Shown here: positions 1-5,122 of the stretch, piece by piece
Layout of the letters: every line of letters starts with the position of its first letter
Position numbering within the stretch: the first letter of the stretch is position 1
Source: Zoogloeaceae bacterium
Lineage (GTDB): Bacteria; Pseudomonadota; Gammaproteobacteria; Burkholderiales; Rhodocyclaceae
Assembly (NCBI GenBank): GCA_031273145.1
Contig: JAISSL010000288.1
Coordinates: 1-5,122 of the forward strand
DNA: 5,122 nucleotides
Direction: 5' to 3'
The notes under the pieces: generated by a model
What the model saw: only the letters and a program-made list of their open reading frames with translations
Databases searched by the model: none
What the model was told of the DNA's origin: nothing
Position numbers and translations under genes: made by a program

Positions 1-852
1 GACATTGCCCAGGGCGTCGACCACGCGCACGACGACCAGTTGGATCAGGGCGCGGGCGAGCAGGGGATGATGTTCGGCTACGCCTGCCTTGAGACCCCGG
101 TGCTGATGCCGCTTCCCATTCACCTTTCGCACCGGCTGGTGGAACGCCAGAGCCATTTGCGTAAGGACGGACGTTTGCCCTGGCTGCGCCCGGACGCCAA
201 GTCGCAGGTCACCATCCGCTATGTGAATGACAAGCCAGATTCCATTGATACGGTGGTGATCTCTACCCAACACGCGCCCGACATTGCCCTGGAATCGTTG
301 CGCGAGGCGGTCATTGAGGAAATCATCAAGCCGGTGTTGCCAAAAGAACTCGTCAAGGGCGAGATCAAGTATCTGGTCAATCCGACCGGGCGTTTTGTGG
401 TGGGCGGGCCGCAGGGCGATTGTGGTCTTACCGGGCGGAAAATCATTGTGGATAGCTACGGCGGCGCTGCGCCGCATGGCGGCGGCGCGTTTTCCGGCAA
501 AGACCCATCCAAGGTCGACCGTTCTGCCGCCTATGCCGCCCGGTATGTGGCGAAAAACATCGTCGCGGCGGGATTGGCGGAGCGTTGCCTCGTGCAGATT
601 TCCTACGCCATTGGCGTGGCGCAGCCGACTTCGATCATGGTGGAGGCTTTCGGAACCGGAAAATTGCCCGACCAGAAACTGACGGAACTGGTGCGAGCGC
701 ATTTTGACTTGCGTCCGAAGGGGATTGTCCGAATGCTCAATCTGCTGCGCCCCATTTATCAGAAAACCGCTTCTTACGGACATTTTGGCCGCGACGAGCC
801 GGAATTCACCTGGGAAGCGTTGGACAAGGCCGAGGCTCTGAAAAACGCTTGA
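1..852 (+). CDS. metK: S-adenosylmethionine synthetase (methionine adenosyltransferase), 5'-truncated by the window edge
   Basis: This cytosolic enzyme makes S-adenosylmethionine from ATP and methionine, releasing phosphate and pyrophosphate, and supplies the cell's methyl donor. The frame is open from base 1, giving 283 residues. The family is about 384 to 390 long, so roughly the first 100 residues, including the N-terminal His/Asp active-site segment, lie outside the window. An internal TTG at 40 is not the real start. Visible landmarks, in order, are GAGEQG (family signature 1, normally GAGDQG), RPDAKSQV with its ATP-binding Lys, GDCGLTGRK with the Asp, Arg and Lys of the active site, and [17 protein letters not shown] (signature 2 with the phosphate-contacting Lys residues and Asp). 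The C-terminal [14 protein letters not shown] is of beta/gammaproteobacterial style. The one oddity is Glu for Asp in signature 1; everything else looks intact. The gene is convergent with the rhuM-like gene, 73 nt away. Identification is secure; the motif readings are direct, the residue roles are from family knowledge. Confidence 0.98.
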   Translation, partial: DIAQGVDHAHDDQLDQGAGEQGMMFGYACLETPVLMPLPIHLSHRLVERQSHLRKDGRLPWLRPDAKSQVTIRYVNDKPDSIDTVVISTQHAPDIALESLREAVIEEIIKPVLPKELVKGEIKYLVNPTGRFVVGGPQGDCGLTGRKIIVDSYGGAAPHGGGAFSGKDPSKVDRSAAYAARYVAKNIVAAGLAERCLVQISYAIGVAQPTSIMVEAFGTGKLPDQKLTELVRAHFDLRPKGIVRMLNLLRPIYQKTASYGHFGRDEPEFTWEALDKAEALKNA

Positions 853-869
853 AGAAGCTCAGAGTTTTT
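836..869 (+). terminator. Probable intrinsic terminator overlapping the end of metK
   Basis: CTCTGA (836-841) pairs with TCAGAG (859-864). Directly inside, GCTT (847-850) pairs with AAGC (855-858) around the loop GAAG, leaving a one-sided bulge AAAAC. The stem is followed at once by TTTTTC (865-870). The metK stop codon (850-852) lies within the hairpin. A competing fold pairs TGAAAAAC (839-846) with GTTTTTCA (864-871). The stem is interrupted and moderate in GC, but the U-tract is in the right place for metK termination. Confidence 0.5.
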
Positions 870-873
870 CAAC

Positions 874-900
874 GCCGGACTGTGCCGCGCACAGTCCGGC
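874..900. terminator. Strong GC-rich hairpin between convergent genes, possible bidirectional terminator
   Basis: GCCGGACTGTG (874-884) is perfectly complementary to CACAGTCCGGC (890-900); the inner C885:G889 pair makes a 12-bp stem with a 3-nt loop. It sits between the metK stop and the rhuM-like stop, where a shared terminator is expected. No clean U-tract follows on either strand (CTGCATTTC on plus, GTTGAAAAAC on minus), so it may act as a transcription or RNA-decay barrier that backs up the hairpin just before it rather than as a textbook terminator. Confidence 0.6.
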
Positions 901-925
901 CTGCATTTCAGGCATTTGTCTGACT

Positions 926-1927
926 TTATTGGTCGGAACTGCCGACCTTCAACCTTTTCTGTATGTCCCGCAGAGTGTCAAGGTATGCCTTTTCCACATC
1001 AGTCAGCTCATCAGGCAACTGTTTCTGGTAGGCATCATACTCAAGTCGAGCTTTCGCAACAGCCTCTTCGTGGGAGACAGTGCCTGCATTCTTCAGTACG
1101 GCCAAGCCAAAGCCGCTTGTAAACCTGTCCAGGGTATCAAGCCAATCCCGCATGTATATAGGCTCATGACGCTCTGCCTTAAGTTCAGCCATATCGAAGA
1201 AGGCGTTGACCATACGTCTAAGGGCAAACAGTTCCTTCTCGGTCATGTAGTTCTTTGCGATGGCCACTTCGCTCCTGACTGGACGTTTGCCCTTGAAGAC
1301 CGTCAAACCCATGAAAGGCAAATCAGCGTTCGCGCGCTCAAAAACGATCTCGCTTGCGGTATGCCCACTGGCGGCATAGTGCAGCTTGTTTTGAACGATC
1401 TTGAAGAATTCTACCGTTTCGGGCATGGAGGCGTTGTAGTCCAGACTGGTTGCGTACAGGTCAAGTACCTGGCGGTACATGACCTTCTCACTGGCACGAA
1501 TATCGCGGATACGCTCAAGTAGTTCCTTCCAGTACAGCCCTCCGCCCATGTTCTTCAGGAATTCATCGTTCATGGAATATCCCTTTTGCAGATATTCATG
1601 AAGAACAGACGTTGCCCATTGCCTGAACTGCGTGGCCTGGGGGGACTTCACACGAAAGCCAACTGCGATGATTACGTCAAGTGAGTAGAAGGCAACGGGT
1701 TTGAAGCTGGTAGTAATGTGAAGAATCTTCACATTACTACCTTCATTCAGCTCTCTTTCGTCAAAAATGTTGCGTATATGTTTTGTGACGCCAGACCGTT
1801 CGCGTCCATACAGACGCGCGATCTGCGCTTGCTGAAGCCACATTGTCCCGTCCTCAAGGCGGCAGTCGACCTTGACCTTGCCGTCTGATGACTGGTAGAT
1901 GACGATTTCTGAATTTTGCGAGGGCAT
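926..1927 (-). CDS. rhuM: RhuM family protein (virulence RhuM-type, accessory gene)
   Basis: The 333-residue product matches the RhuM family in length and pattern; the family is named after a gene of Salmonella pathogenicity island 3. Its biochemical function is not established. Members are common in accessory islands, often near restriction or defence genes. Features are an N-terminal IVIYQSSDGKVKVDCRLEDGT segment, a helix-turn-helix-like stretch at about residues 30 to 55 (WLQQAQIARLYGRERSGVTK), the core YSLDVIIAVGFRVKS (81-95) with TQFRQWAT, and the C-terminal AIAKNYMTEKELFALRRMVNAF (222-243), MRDWLDTLDRF and NAGTVSHEEA. No transmembrane segment or signal peptide is apparent. The start ATG at 1927 lacks a purine-rich ribosome binding site; an internal ATG at 1843 (Met29) has GAGGA 7 nt upstream. 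The longer form is preferred because the conserved N-terminal segment precedes Met29. Spot GC is 42 to 48%, well below metK and comEC, which suggests transfer. A perfect palindrome lies at codons 63 to 73. It lies 89 nt downstream of comEC on the same strand. Confidence 0.9.
   Translation of the reverse strand: MPSQNSEIVIYQSSDGKVKVDCRLEDGTMWLQQAQIARLYGRERSGVTKHIRNIFDERELNEGSNVKILHITTSFKPVAFYSLDVIIAVGFRVKSPQATQFRQWATSVLHEYLQKGYSMNDEFLKNMGGGLYWKELLERIRDIRASEKVMYRQVLDLYATSLDYNASMPETVEFFKIVQNKLHYAASGHTASEIVFERANADLPFMGLTVFKGKRPVRSEVAIAKNYMTEKELFALRRMVNAFFDMAELKAERHEPIYMRDWLDTLDRFTSGFGLAVLKNAGTVSHEEAVAKARLEYDAYQKQLPDELTDVEKAYLDTLRDIQKRLKVGSSDQ
1709..1741. repeat. Perfect 33-bp palindrome inside the rhuM-like coding sequence
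   Basis: GGTAGTAATGTGAAG (1709-1723) is followed by AAT and then its exact reverse complement CTTCACATTACTACC (1727-1741). Counting the inner A1724:T1726 pair, the arms are 16 bp around the single central base 1725. The symmetry stops abruptly on both sides (T1708 against T1742). In the gene's frame it is exactly 11 codons, residues 63 to 73 (GSNVKILHITT). The mRNA could form a 15-bp stem with a 3-nt loop. Arms this long with no mismatch are very unlikely by chance in a 5-kb window. Confidence 0.95.
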
Positions 1928-1932
1928 TTAGA

Positions 1933-1998
1933 GGGAAGAAATTGCTGACCAGTGAGCAAAATACCAGATTGAGCAGGACAGCGCGGGAAAATTTGCTG
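1933..1998. repeat. Imperfect direct repeats in the comEC-rhuM gap
   Basis: On the plus strand GGGAAGAAATTGCTG (1933-1947) recurs as GGGAAAATTTGCTG (1985-1998), about 52 bp apart. Between them ACCAGTGAGCA (1948-1958) resembles ACCAGATTGAGCA (1963-1975). These lie just upstream of the rhuM-like start on the minus strand, so they could be operator half-sites or traces of an insertion junction. They are short and imperfect; function is not shown. Confidence 0.35.
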
Positions 1999-2010
1999 CG
2001 CGGACAGCAA
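1987..2010 (-). terminator. Weak candidate terminator after comEC
   Basis: Read on the minus strand, TTGCTG (2010-2005) pairs with CAGCAA (1998-1993) around TCCGCG, and ATTTTCCC follows. It begins 6 nt past the comEC stop codon. The stem is only 6 bp and the T-run is short, so partial read-through into the rhuM-like gene is likely. Confidence 0.3.
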
Positions 2011-2016
2011 TGTTTT

Positions 2017-4461
2017 TTAATCGCCACCTGCGAGATAGCGCCAATAGCGTTTTTCCTGCGCCCGATACGCTTCGGCGGTAATGCCAGCCGTGGGATGGAC
2101 GGTCAGGGTCAGCGCCCCGTCTCGGTCAGTGCGAAGCAGGCGGGCGTCCAGCGTTTCATATCGCTCAACAATCTCAGGATGGGGATGGGAAAAACGGTTG
2201 CGATAACCGGCAGAAACCAGCGCCCACTGGGGGCTGACCGCCGCCACAAAAGGCCAGGAAGAAGAACTTTTGCTGCCATGATGCGGGAGCAGCAAAACCT
2301 CGGCAGCAAGCGCCTCTTGTTGACTGGCAAGAAGGCGTTTTTCCTCGCGTTTTTCGATGTCGCCGGGGAACAGCAAGCGGCCACCCGGTGCGCTCACCTT
2401 TAACACGCAGCTATCATTATTCCTGCCGCGCACGGCTTGTTCCTGCCCCGGATGAAGAAATTCAAAGCGCACGCCATCCCATTGCCACAGTTCGCCCTGT
2501 CGGCAGATGCTTCCGCCTGCCAGTTCCGGCAGGGACGAGAAAATCATAGCCATCGGGATTTTTGCGCGCAGGCTATCCAGGCCGCCCGCGTGGTCGCTAT
2601 CCTTGTGCGAGACGACGACGGCATCAAGCCTACGAATTCCCCGCGCCGCAAGGTAAGGCAGCACGATGCGTTCCCCGGCGTTGCTGGCTTCTTCCACCTT
2701 TTCGCCCATGCCATACACCGGGCCGACATCGTAAAGCAGACGATGATGGCTCGTCTCCAACAGGGCGCTTTGCCCCTGTCCCACGTCAAACACGGTCAAG
2801 CGCACTGCCCCTTCCGGCAAGGATGACGCGGGAACCTGAAAAATCAGGGGACAGAGCAAAAGCCATCCCACCGCCTTGCCGGGAAAGCCGCGCGGCAGGA
2901 GGAGTAGGGCTACTCCAAAAGCGGCGGCAAGCGTTGCCCAGAGGGGCGCTGCGCCCGGAGAAAACTGGGGCGCGACGGCAAGCCATTCCAGAGCCGCCAT
3001 CGGCCAGACCAGCAAAGCGTGGGCAAGGGCAAGCAAAAGCCAGGAGACAAACGGCAACCAGATAAACAGGACGGACAAAAGCGCAAGCGGCGTGATAATA
3101 AAGCTGATCCAGGGAATCAGGAGCAAATTGGCAAGCGGGGAAAGCAGGGGGAAACGCTGAAAAAACAGCAACAGCAAGGGCAAGGTCGCCAAGGTTGCCG
3201 CCCACTGCGTGACGGAGAAAAGGCGTAACCAGTGCCACAACTGCGTAAAAAATCCCGCTTCAATGCTGCTTTCGGCGGAATCGTTGGTTCGGTAACGTTG
3301 CCCTACCCAGCACAGCGCCGCGACTACGCAGAAGGAAAGCCAGAAGCCGGGCGCAAGCACCGCCCAGGGGTCGGCCAGCAGGACAAAAAAGAGCGCCAGC
3401 AACAAAATACGGGAAATACGGACGCGGCGGCGGGAAAAAAGCGCGACCGCCGCCGCAGCCAGCATGATGCAGGCGCGTTGGGCGGGGACATCCAGCCCGG
3501 AGAGCATTCCATAGGCAAGCGCCATCAACGCCCCGCCGAAAATCGCCGCCTGTTGCGCGGGCATTCTGCGGCACAACCGGGCGCGTCGCCGCCAGAAGCT
3601 GCCAATCAGCCAGCCGGCAAATCCCGCAACCAGCGTGATATGCAGGCCGGAAATGCACATCAGATGCGTGGTGCCGGTTCGGTTGAAGGTATCCCAGTGT
3701 TTGCGGGGAATCGCGCCCTGATCGCCCACGGCAAGCGCAACCAGAATTCCGGCATAAGGCCGCTCATTCCCCAGATTGGCCTGAAACCGCTCGCGTAAGT
3801 AAGCGCGCAGACGATGAACCGCGTCCATCGGCGACCAGCTAACCTGTTCCACAAAGCGCGGCGCGGGCGTCTGGCGAACGTAGCCGCTTGCGCCCAGATT
3901 GCGTTCCAGCAGCCAGGCTTCATAATCGAATCCGTATGGATTCAGGCTGCCATGCGGCTTTTTTAAGCGTACCGTCAGTTCCCAGCGTTCCCCGGCTTGC
4001 GGGAGGCGTAATGGCGCGGCATCACGGGCTGGACGGGTATAGAAGGTAAGCCAGAGACGTTCCGGCAGGGAGACATTCGCCGTTTGCTCGACCCGAAACA
4101 CAAAGCGTTCGCCGCGCCCGAAATTCGTGGGCAGGCTAGCAACCGTGCCGATGACGCGAATATCCTGCCCTTCCAAGACTGTATCAAGCCGATTCTGCAA
4201 GCGCCCTTCCGCCCGCCATGCGGCATAGCCCCAACCGCTCATGCTGCCCGCCACCAGCGCGACAAAGAGCAAAAAAACGCAGGCAACCCGCCCTTGCAGA
4301 AAGCAGAGGATTCCCGCTAAAGATAGCCCTGCCACAAGCCAGACGAGCGGCGTTGCCGGGAGGGTGGCCTGTTGTTGCAGACCGGCAATGGCAAGCGCGA
4401 AGGCGATGAGAAAAGGCGTCCCGCCCGCGCCGGGGCGTGCTTTCGATGCAGGCGTAGACAT
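2017..4461 (-). CDS. comEC: ComEC/Rec2 family DNA internalization competence protein
   Basis: This inner-membrane protein forms the channel that carries one strand of captured DNA into the cytoplasm during natural transformation; its metallo-beta-lactamase-like domain is thought to degrade the other strand. At 814 residues it is of full family length. The order is: N-terminal membrane segments (about 15-80); an OB-like DUF4131 region (about 90-195) ending in NPYGFDYEAWLLERNLGASGYVR; the multi-helix Competence domain (about 235-540) with THLMCISGLHITLVAG (265-280), SGLDVPAQRA and FWLSF; then the C-terminal domain (about 553-800). That last domain has FDVGQGQSALLE (558-569), YDVGP, SHKDSDHAGG (618-627, metal-binding motif), NNDSCVL (681-687), LLFPGDI and LPHHGSKSSSS (725-735). 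All usual metal-site positions look present, so it should be active. ATG at 4461 is the only upstream option, because an in-frame stop lies at 4488-4486. Its ribosome site is weak: GAGGG is 14 nt away. It is divergent from the 138-aa gene. No neighbouring competence genes are seen. Confidence 0.97.
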   Translation of the reverse strand: MSTPASKARPGAGGTPFLIAFALAIAGLQQQATLPATPLVWLVAGLSLAGILCFLQGRVACVFLLFVALVAGSMSGWGYAAWRAEGRLQNRLDTVLEGQDIRVIGTVASLPTNFGRGERFVFRVEQTANVSLPERLWLTFYTRPARDAAPLRLPQAGERWELTVRLKKPHGSLNPYGFDYEAWLLERNLGASGYVRQTPAPRFVEQVSWSPMDAVHRLRAYLRERFQANLGNERPYAGILVALAVGDQGAIPRKHWDTFNRTGTTHLMCISGLHITLVAGFAGWLIGSFWRRRARLCRRMPAQQAAIFGGALMALAYGMLSGLDVPAQRACIMLAAAAVALFSRRRVRISRILLLALFFVLLADPWAVLAPGFWLSFCVVAALCWVGQRYRTNDSAESSIEAGFFTQLWHWLRLFSVTQWAATLATLPLLLLFFQRFPLLSPLANLLLIPWISFIITPLALLSVLFIWLPFVSWLLLALAHALLVWPMAALEWLAVAPQFSPGAAPLWATLAAAFGVALLLLPRGFPGKAVGWLLLCPLIFQVPASSLPEGAVRLTVFDVGQGQSALLETSHHRLLYDVGPVYGMGEKVEEASNAGERIVLPYLAARGIRRLDAVVVSHKDSDHAGGLDSLRAKIPMAMIFSSLPELAGGSICRQGELWQWDGVRFEFLHPGQEQAVRGRNNDSCVLKVSAPGGRLLFPGDIEKREEKRLLASQQEALAAEVLLLPHHGSKSSSSWPFVAAVSPQWALVSAGYRNRFSHPHPEIVERYETLDARLLRTDRDGALTLTVHPTAGITAEAYRAQEKRYWRYLAGGD

Positions 4462-4492
4462 GTTTGTAGTCGTTTCCCTCTTTCCCTATCGC

Positions 4493-4533
4493 TTGTACAG
4501 GCTATCAATCCGGGTTATGCTATATTCTATAAT
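4493..4533 (+). promoter_or_regulatory. Candidate promoter cluster for the 138-aa gene
   Basis: This AT-rich stretch lies in the 96-nt divergent gap. A perfect TATAAT sits at 4528-4533 but has no good -35 box at 16 to 18 bp. TATATT at 4521-4526 has an extended -10 element (TGC at 4518-4520). TATGCT at 4516-4521 lies 17 bp after TTGTAC (4493-4498). At least one is likely used; which one cannot be decided from sequence. No convincing promoter for comEC on the other strand was found. Confidence 0.5.
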
Positions 4534-4544
4534 TGTAACGCAAA

Positions 4545-4549
4545 AAGGA
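4545..4549 (+). promoter_or_regulatory. Ribosome binding site AAGGA that fixes the start at 4558
   Basis: AAGGA ends 8 nt before the ATG at 4558. It overlaps another in-frame ATG at 4549 and is too far from the one at 4564, so it selects 4558 among three clustered in-frame ATGs. Confidence 0.7.
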
Positions 4550-4557
4550 TGAAAGCT

Positions 4558-4974
4558 ATGCCAATGGCGCTATGCCCGACTCATGGCGGACAAGGCGGTA
4601 TGTTGGTATCTCCGGGCGTCTGTCAGGCTATGCAGGACGAACTTGCAATCAACATGGTTTATCTCGTCTTGTACCTTGAAGGGTCTGAAAAATCTGAGGG
4701 GGTTGAAGAAACCAAAGAAGAGGAAGAAGCGGTTAAGCAGCTCCTTTATGCCAGCTTTTCTTGTCATGCAAAAAAAGAGGAAGTGGGCGTTTTCCCACTG
4801 ACAGGCCGTTTAAGCAGATACGAGGATGGATGGGGGGATGGATATGTCATGACATTTGACGATGAGCCGTCCTGGGATGAGGCCGTTCGCACTATACAAC
4901 CCGTATGCAGAAAATGCTTTGCCGAGTTTGTCAGTACCACAAAAAGCGCCCTCAATACCCTTTTACCTGCCTGA
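4558..4974 (+). CDS. Hypothetical 138-aa protein with Cys/His pairs at both ends (zinc-ribbon-like?)
   Basis: I do not recognise a named family. The 138-residue product has C6-P-T-H9-G-G near the start, single Cys at 22 and 69, and C117-R-K-C120 near the end. A C-x2-H pair plus a distant C-x2-C pair could bind one metal ion in a zinc-ribbon-like fold; this is inference. In between are a hydrophobic strand or helix (INMVYLVLYL, 31-40), too short and too close to charged residues to be a sure membrane segment, an acidic low-complexity stretch (41-60, many Glu), and a Trp/Asp/Gly-rich patch with RYEDGWGDGYVMTFDDEPSWDEA (88-109). It has no signal peptide and is probably cytosolic. The start at 4558 is chosen for AAGGA 8 nt upstream; in-frame ATGs at 4549 and 4564 are alternatives. 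Spot GC is about 47%, lower than comEC, with which it is divergent (96 nt). A second Cys-rich gene follows on the same strand. The gene call is good, the function unknown. Confidence 0.75.
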   Translation: MPMALCPTHGGQGGMLVSPGVCQAMQDELAINMVYLVLYLEGSEKSEGVEETKEEEEAVKQLLYASFSCHAKKEEVGVFPLTGRLSRYEDGWGDGYVMTFDDEPSWDEAVRTIQPVCRKCFAEFVSTTKSALNTLLPA

Positions 4975-5023
4975 TTATGCGCCGACTTCCAGCCGCCCGT
5001 CAGAAGGAAGTGTCAATTTCGCA

Positions 5024-5052
5024 TTGTATTTTATTGGGAGATGATTTATAAT
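5024..5052 (+). promoter_or_regulatory. Sigma70-type promoter for the right-edge gene
   Basis: TTGTAT (5024-5029) and a perfect TATAAT (5047-5052) are 17 bp apart, the optimal spacing, in an AT-rich context after the 138-aa gene's stop. Transcription would begin near 5059, leaving a leader of about 28 nt. This implies the last gene has its own promoter rather than depending only on read-through. Confidence 0.65.
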
Positions 5053-5075
5053 AAGTAGGTTCAAACAACTGTGGC

Positions 5076-5080
5076 AGGAG
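5076..5080 (+). promoter_or_regulatory. Ribosome binding site AGGAG for the right-edge gene
   Basis: AGGAG lies 7 nt before the ATG at 5088. This near-ideal site is the main reason for calling a gene from only 35 visible bases. Confidence 0.7.
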
Positions 5081-5087
5081 TGTTCAA

Positions 5088-5122
5088 ATGGAATGTACGC
5101 ATTGCAAGAGCTGCAAAGTCAG
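5088..5122 (+). CDS. Start of a cysteine-rich protein, cut by the window edge
   Basis: Only 11 codons are visible: MECTHCKSCKV, with Cys at 3, 6 and 9 in a C-x2-C-x2-C pattern. Such spacing suggests metal or iron-sulfur binding, or a zinc finger, but too little is seen to name a family. The call rests on the strong AGGAG site 7 nt upstream and the promoter at 5024-5052. It is on the same strand as the 138-aa Cys/His protein 113 nt upstream, which also opens with a cysteine motif, so the two may be related or work together. Confidence 0.6.
   Translation, partial: MECTHCKSCKV

Noticed and set aside
874..900. Hairpin as a pair of inverted DNA uptake sequences, as in some competent Neisseriaceae
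   Set aside because: The arms do not match the known uptake sequence core GCCGTCTGAA, and I saw no second copy in the window, including within comEC.
903..917. GCATTT direct repeat after the metK hairpin
   Set aside because: Two 6-bp copies 3 bp apart are expected by chance and match no known site.
929..1522. 197-codon open frame on the plus strand opposite the rhuM-like gene
   Set aside because: It is fully antisense to a well-conserved RhuM frame, has no ribosome site, and its translation resembles no known protein.
2437..3798. Several long plus-strand open frames opposite comEC
   Set aside because: They are Arg/Gly/Ala/Gln-rich shadows typical of GC-rich antisense frames; comEC motifs are intact across the whole span.
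4372..4557. N-terminal extension of the 138-aa gene back to 4372
   Set aside because: It would run antisense into the comEC start and across the promoter boxes; the ribosome site at 4545-4549 supports 4558.
4985..5011. ACTTCC/GGAAGT inverted repeat as a terminator for the 138-aa gene
   Set aside because: The stem is only 6 bp with a 15-nt loop and no adjacent T-run; this is too weak to call.
4856..5044. 62-codon open frame overlapping the end of the 138-aa gene
   Set aside because: It lacks a ribosome site, is in another frame of a better gene, and runs across the promoter of the right-edge gene.

Overview
The window looks like chromosomal DNA from a Gram-negative proteobacterium, most likely a betaproteobacterium. 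The evidence is the MetK C-terminal half, which reads like beta/gammaproteobacterial enzymes (including the ending [14 protein letters not shown]), and a full-length ComEC of the three-part ComEC/Rec2 type. The genus cannot be told. The two housekeeping-type genes are GC-rich (about 60 to 67% in spot counts). The gene between them and the genes at the right end are clearly poorer in GC (about 42 to 48% in spot counts), which suggests acquired material around a conserved backbone.

Layout from left to right: (1) the 3' two thirds of metK (S-adenosylmethionine synthetase), plus strand, cut by the window edge; (2) a 73-nt convergent gap with two stacked hairpins, the first overlapping the metK stop codon and followed by five T, the second a GC-rich 12-bp stem; (3) a complete RhuM-family gene on the minus strand, with a perfect 33-bp palindrome inside its coding sequence that is exactly 11 codons long; (4) an 89-nt gap with small imperfect repeats and a weak hairpin; (5) a complete 814-aa comEC on the minus strand; (6) a 96-nt divergent promoter region; (7) a 138-aa protein of unknown function on the plus strand with Cys/His pairs at both ends; (8) a promoter and ribosome binding site leading into a cysteine-rich reading frame cut by the right edge.

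How the genes relate: metK supplies the cell's methyl donor and has no evident functional link to the rest. ComEC is the inner-membrane channel for single-stranded DNA in natural transformation; no other competence gene is visible. RhuM-family genes are typical accessory or island genes, and this one may be read through from comEC, though a weak hairpin lies between them. The two small Cys-rich genes at the right end share strand and style and could be a small accessory module, but their function is not recognisable. No tRNA, rRNA, CRISPR array, transposase or integrase was found. The best leads are the coding palindrome in rhuM, the Asp-to-Glu change in the MetK signature hexapeptide, and the unknown Cys-rich pair.
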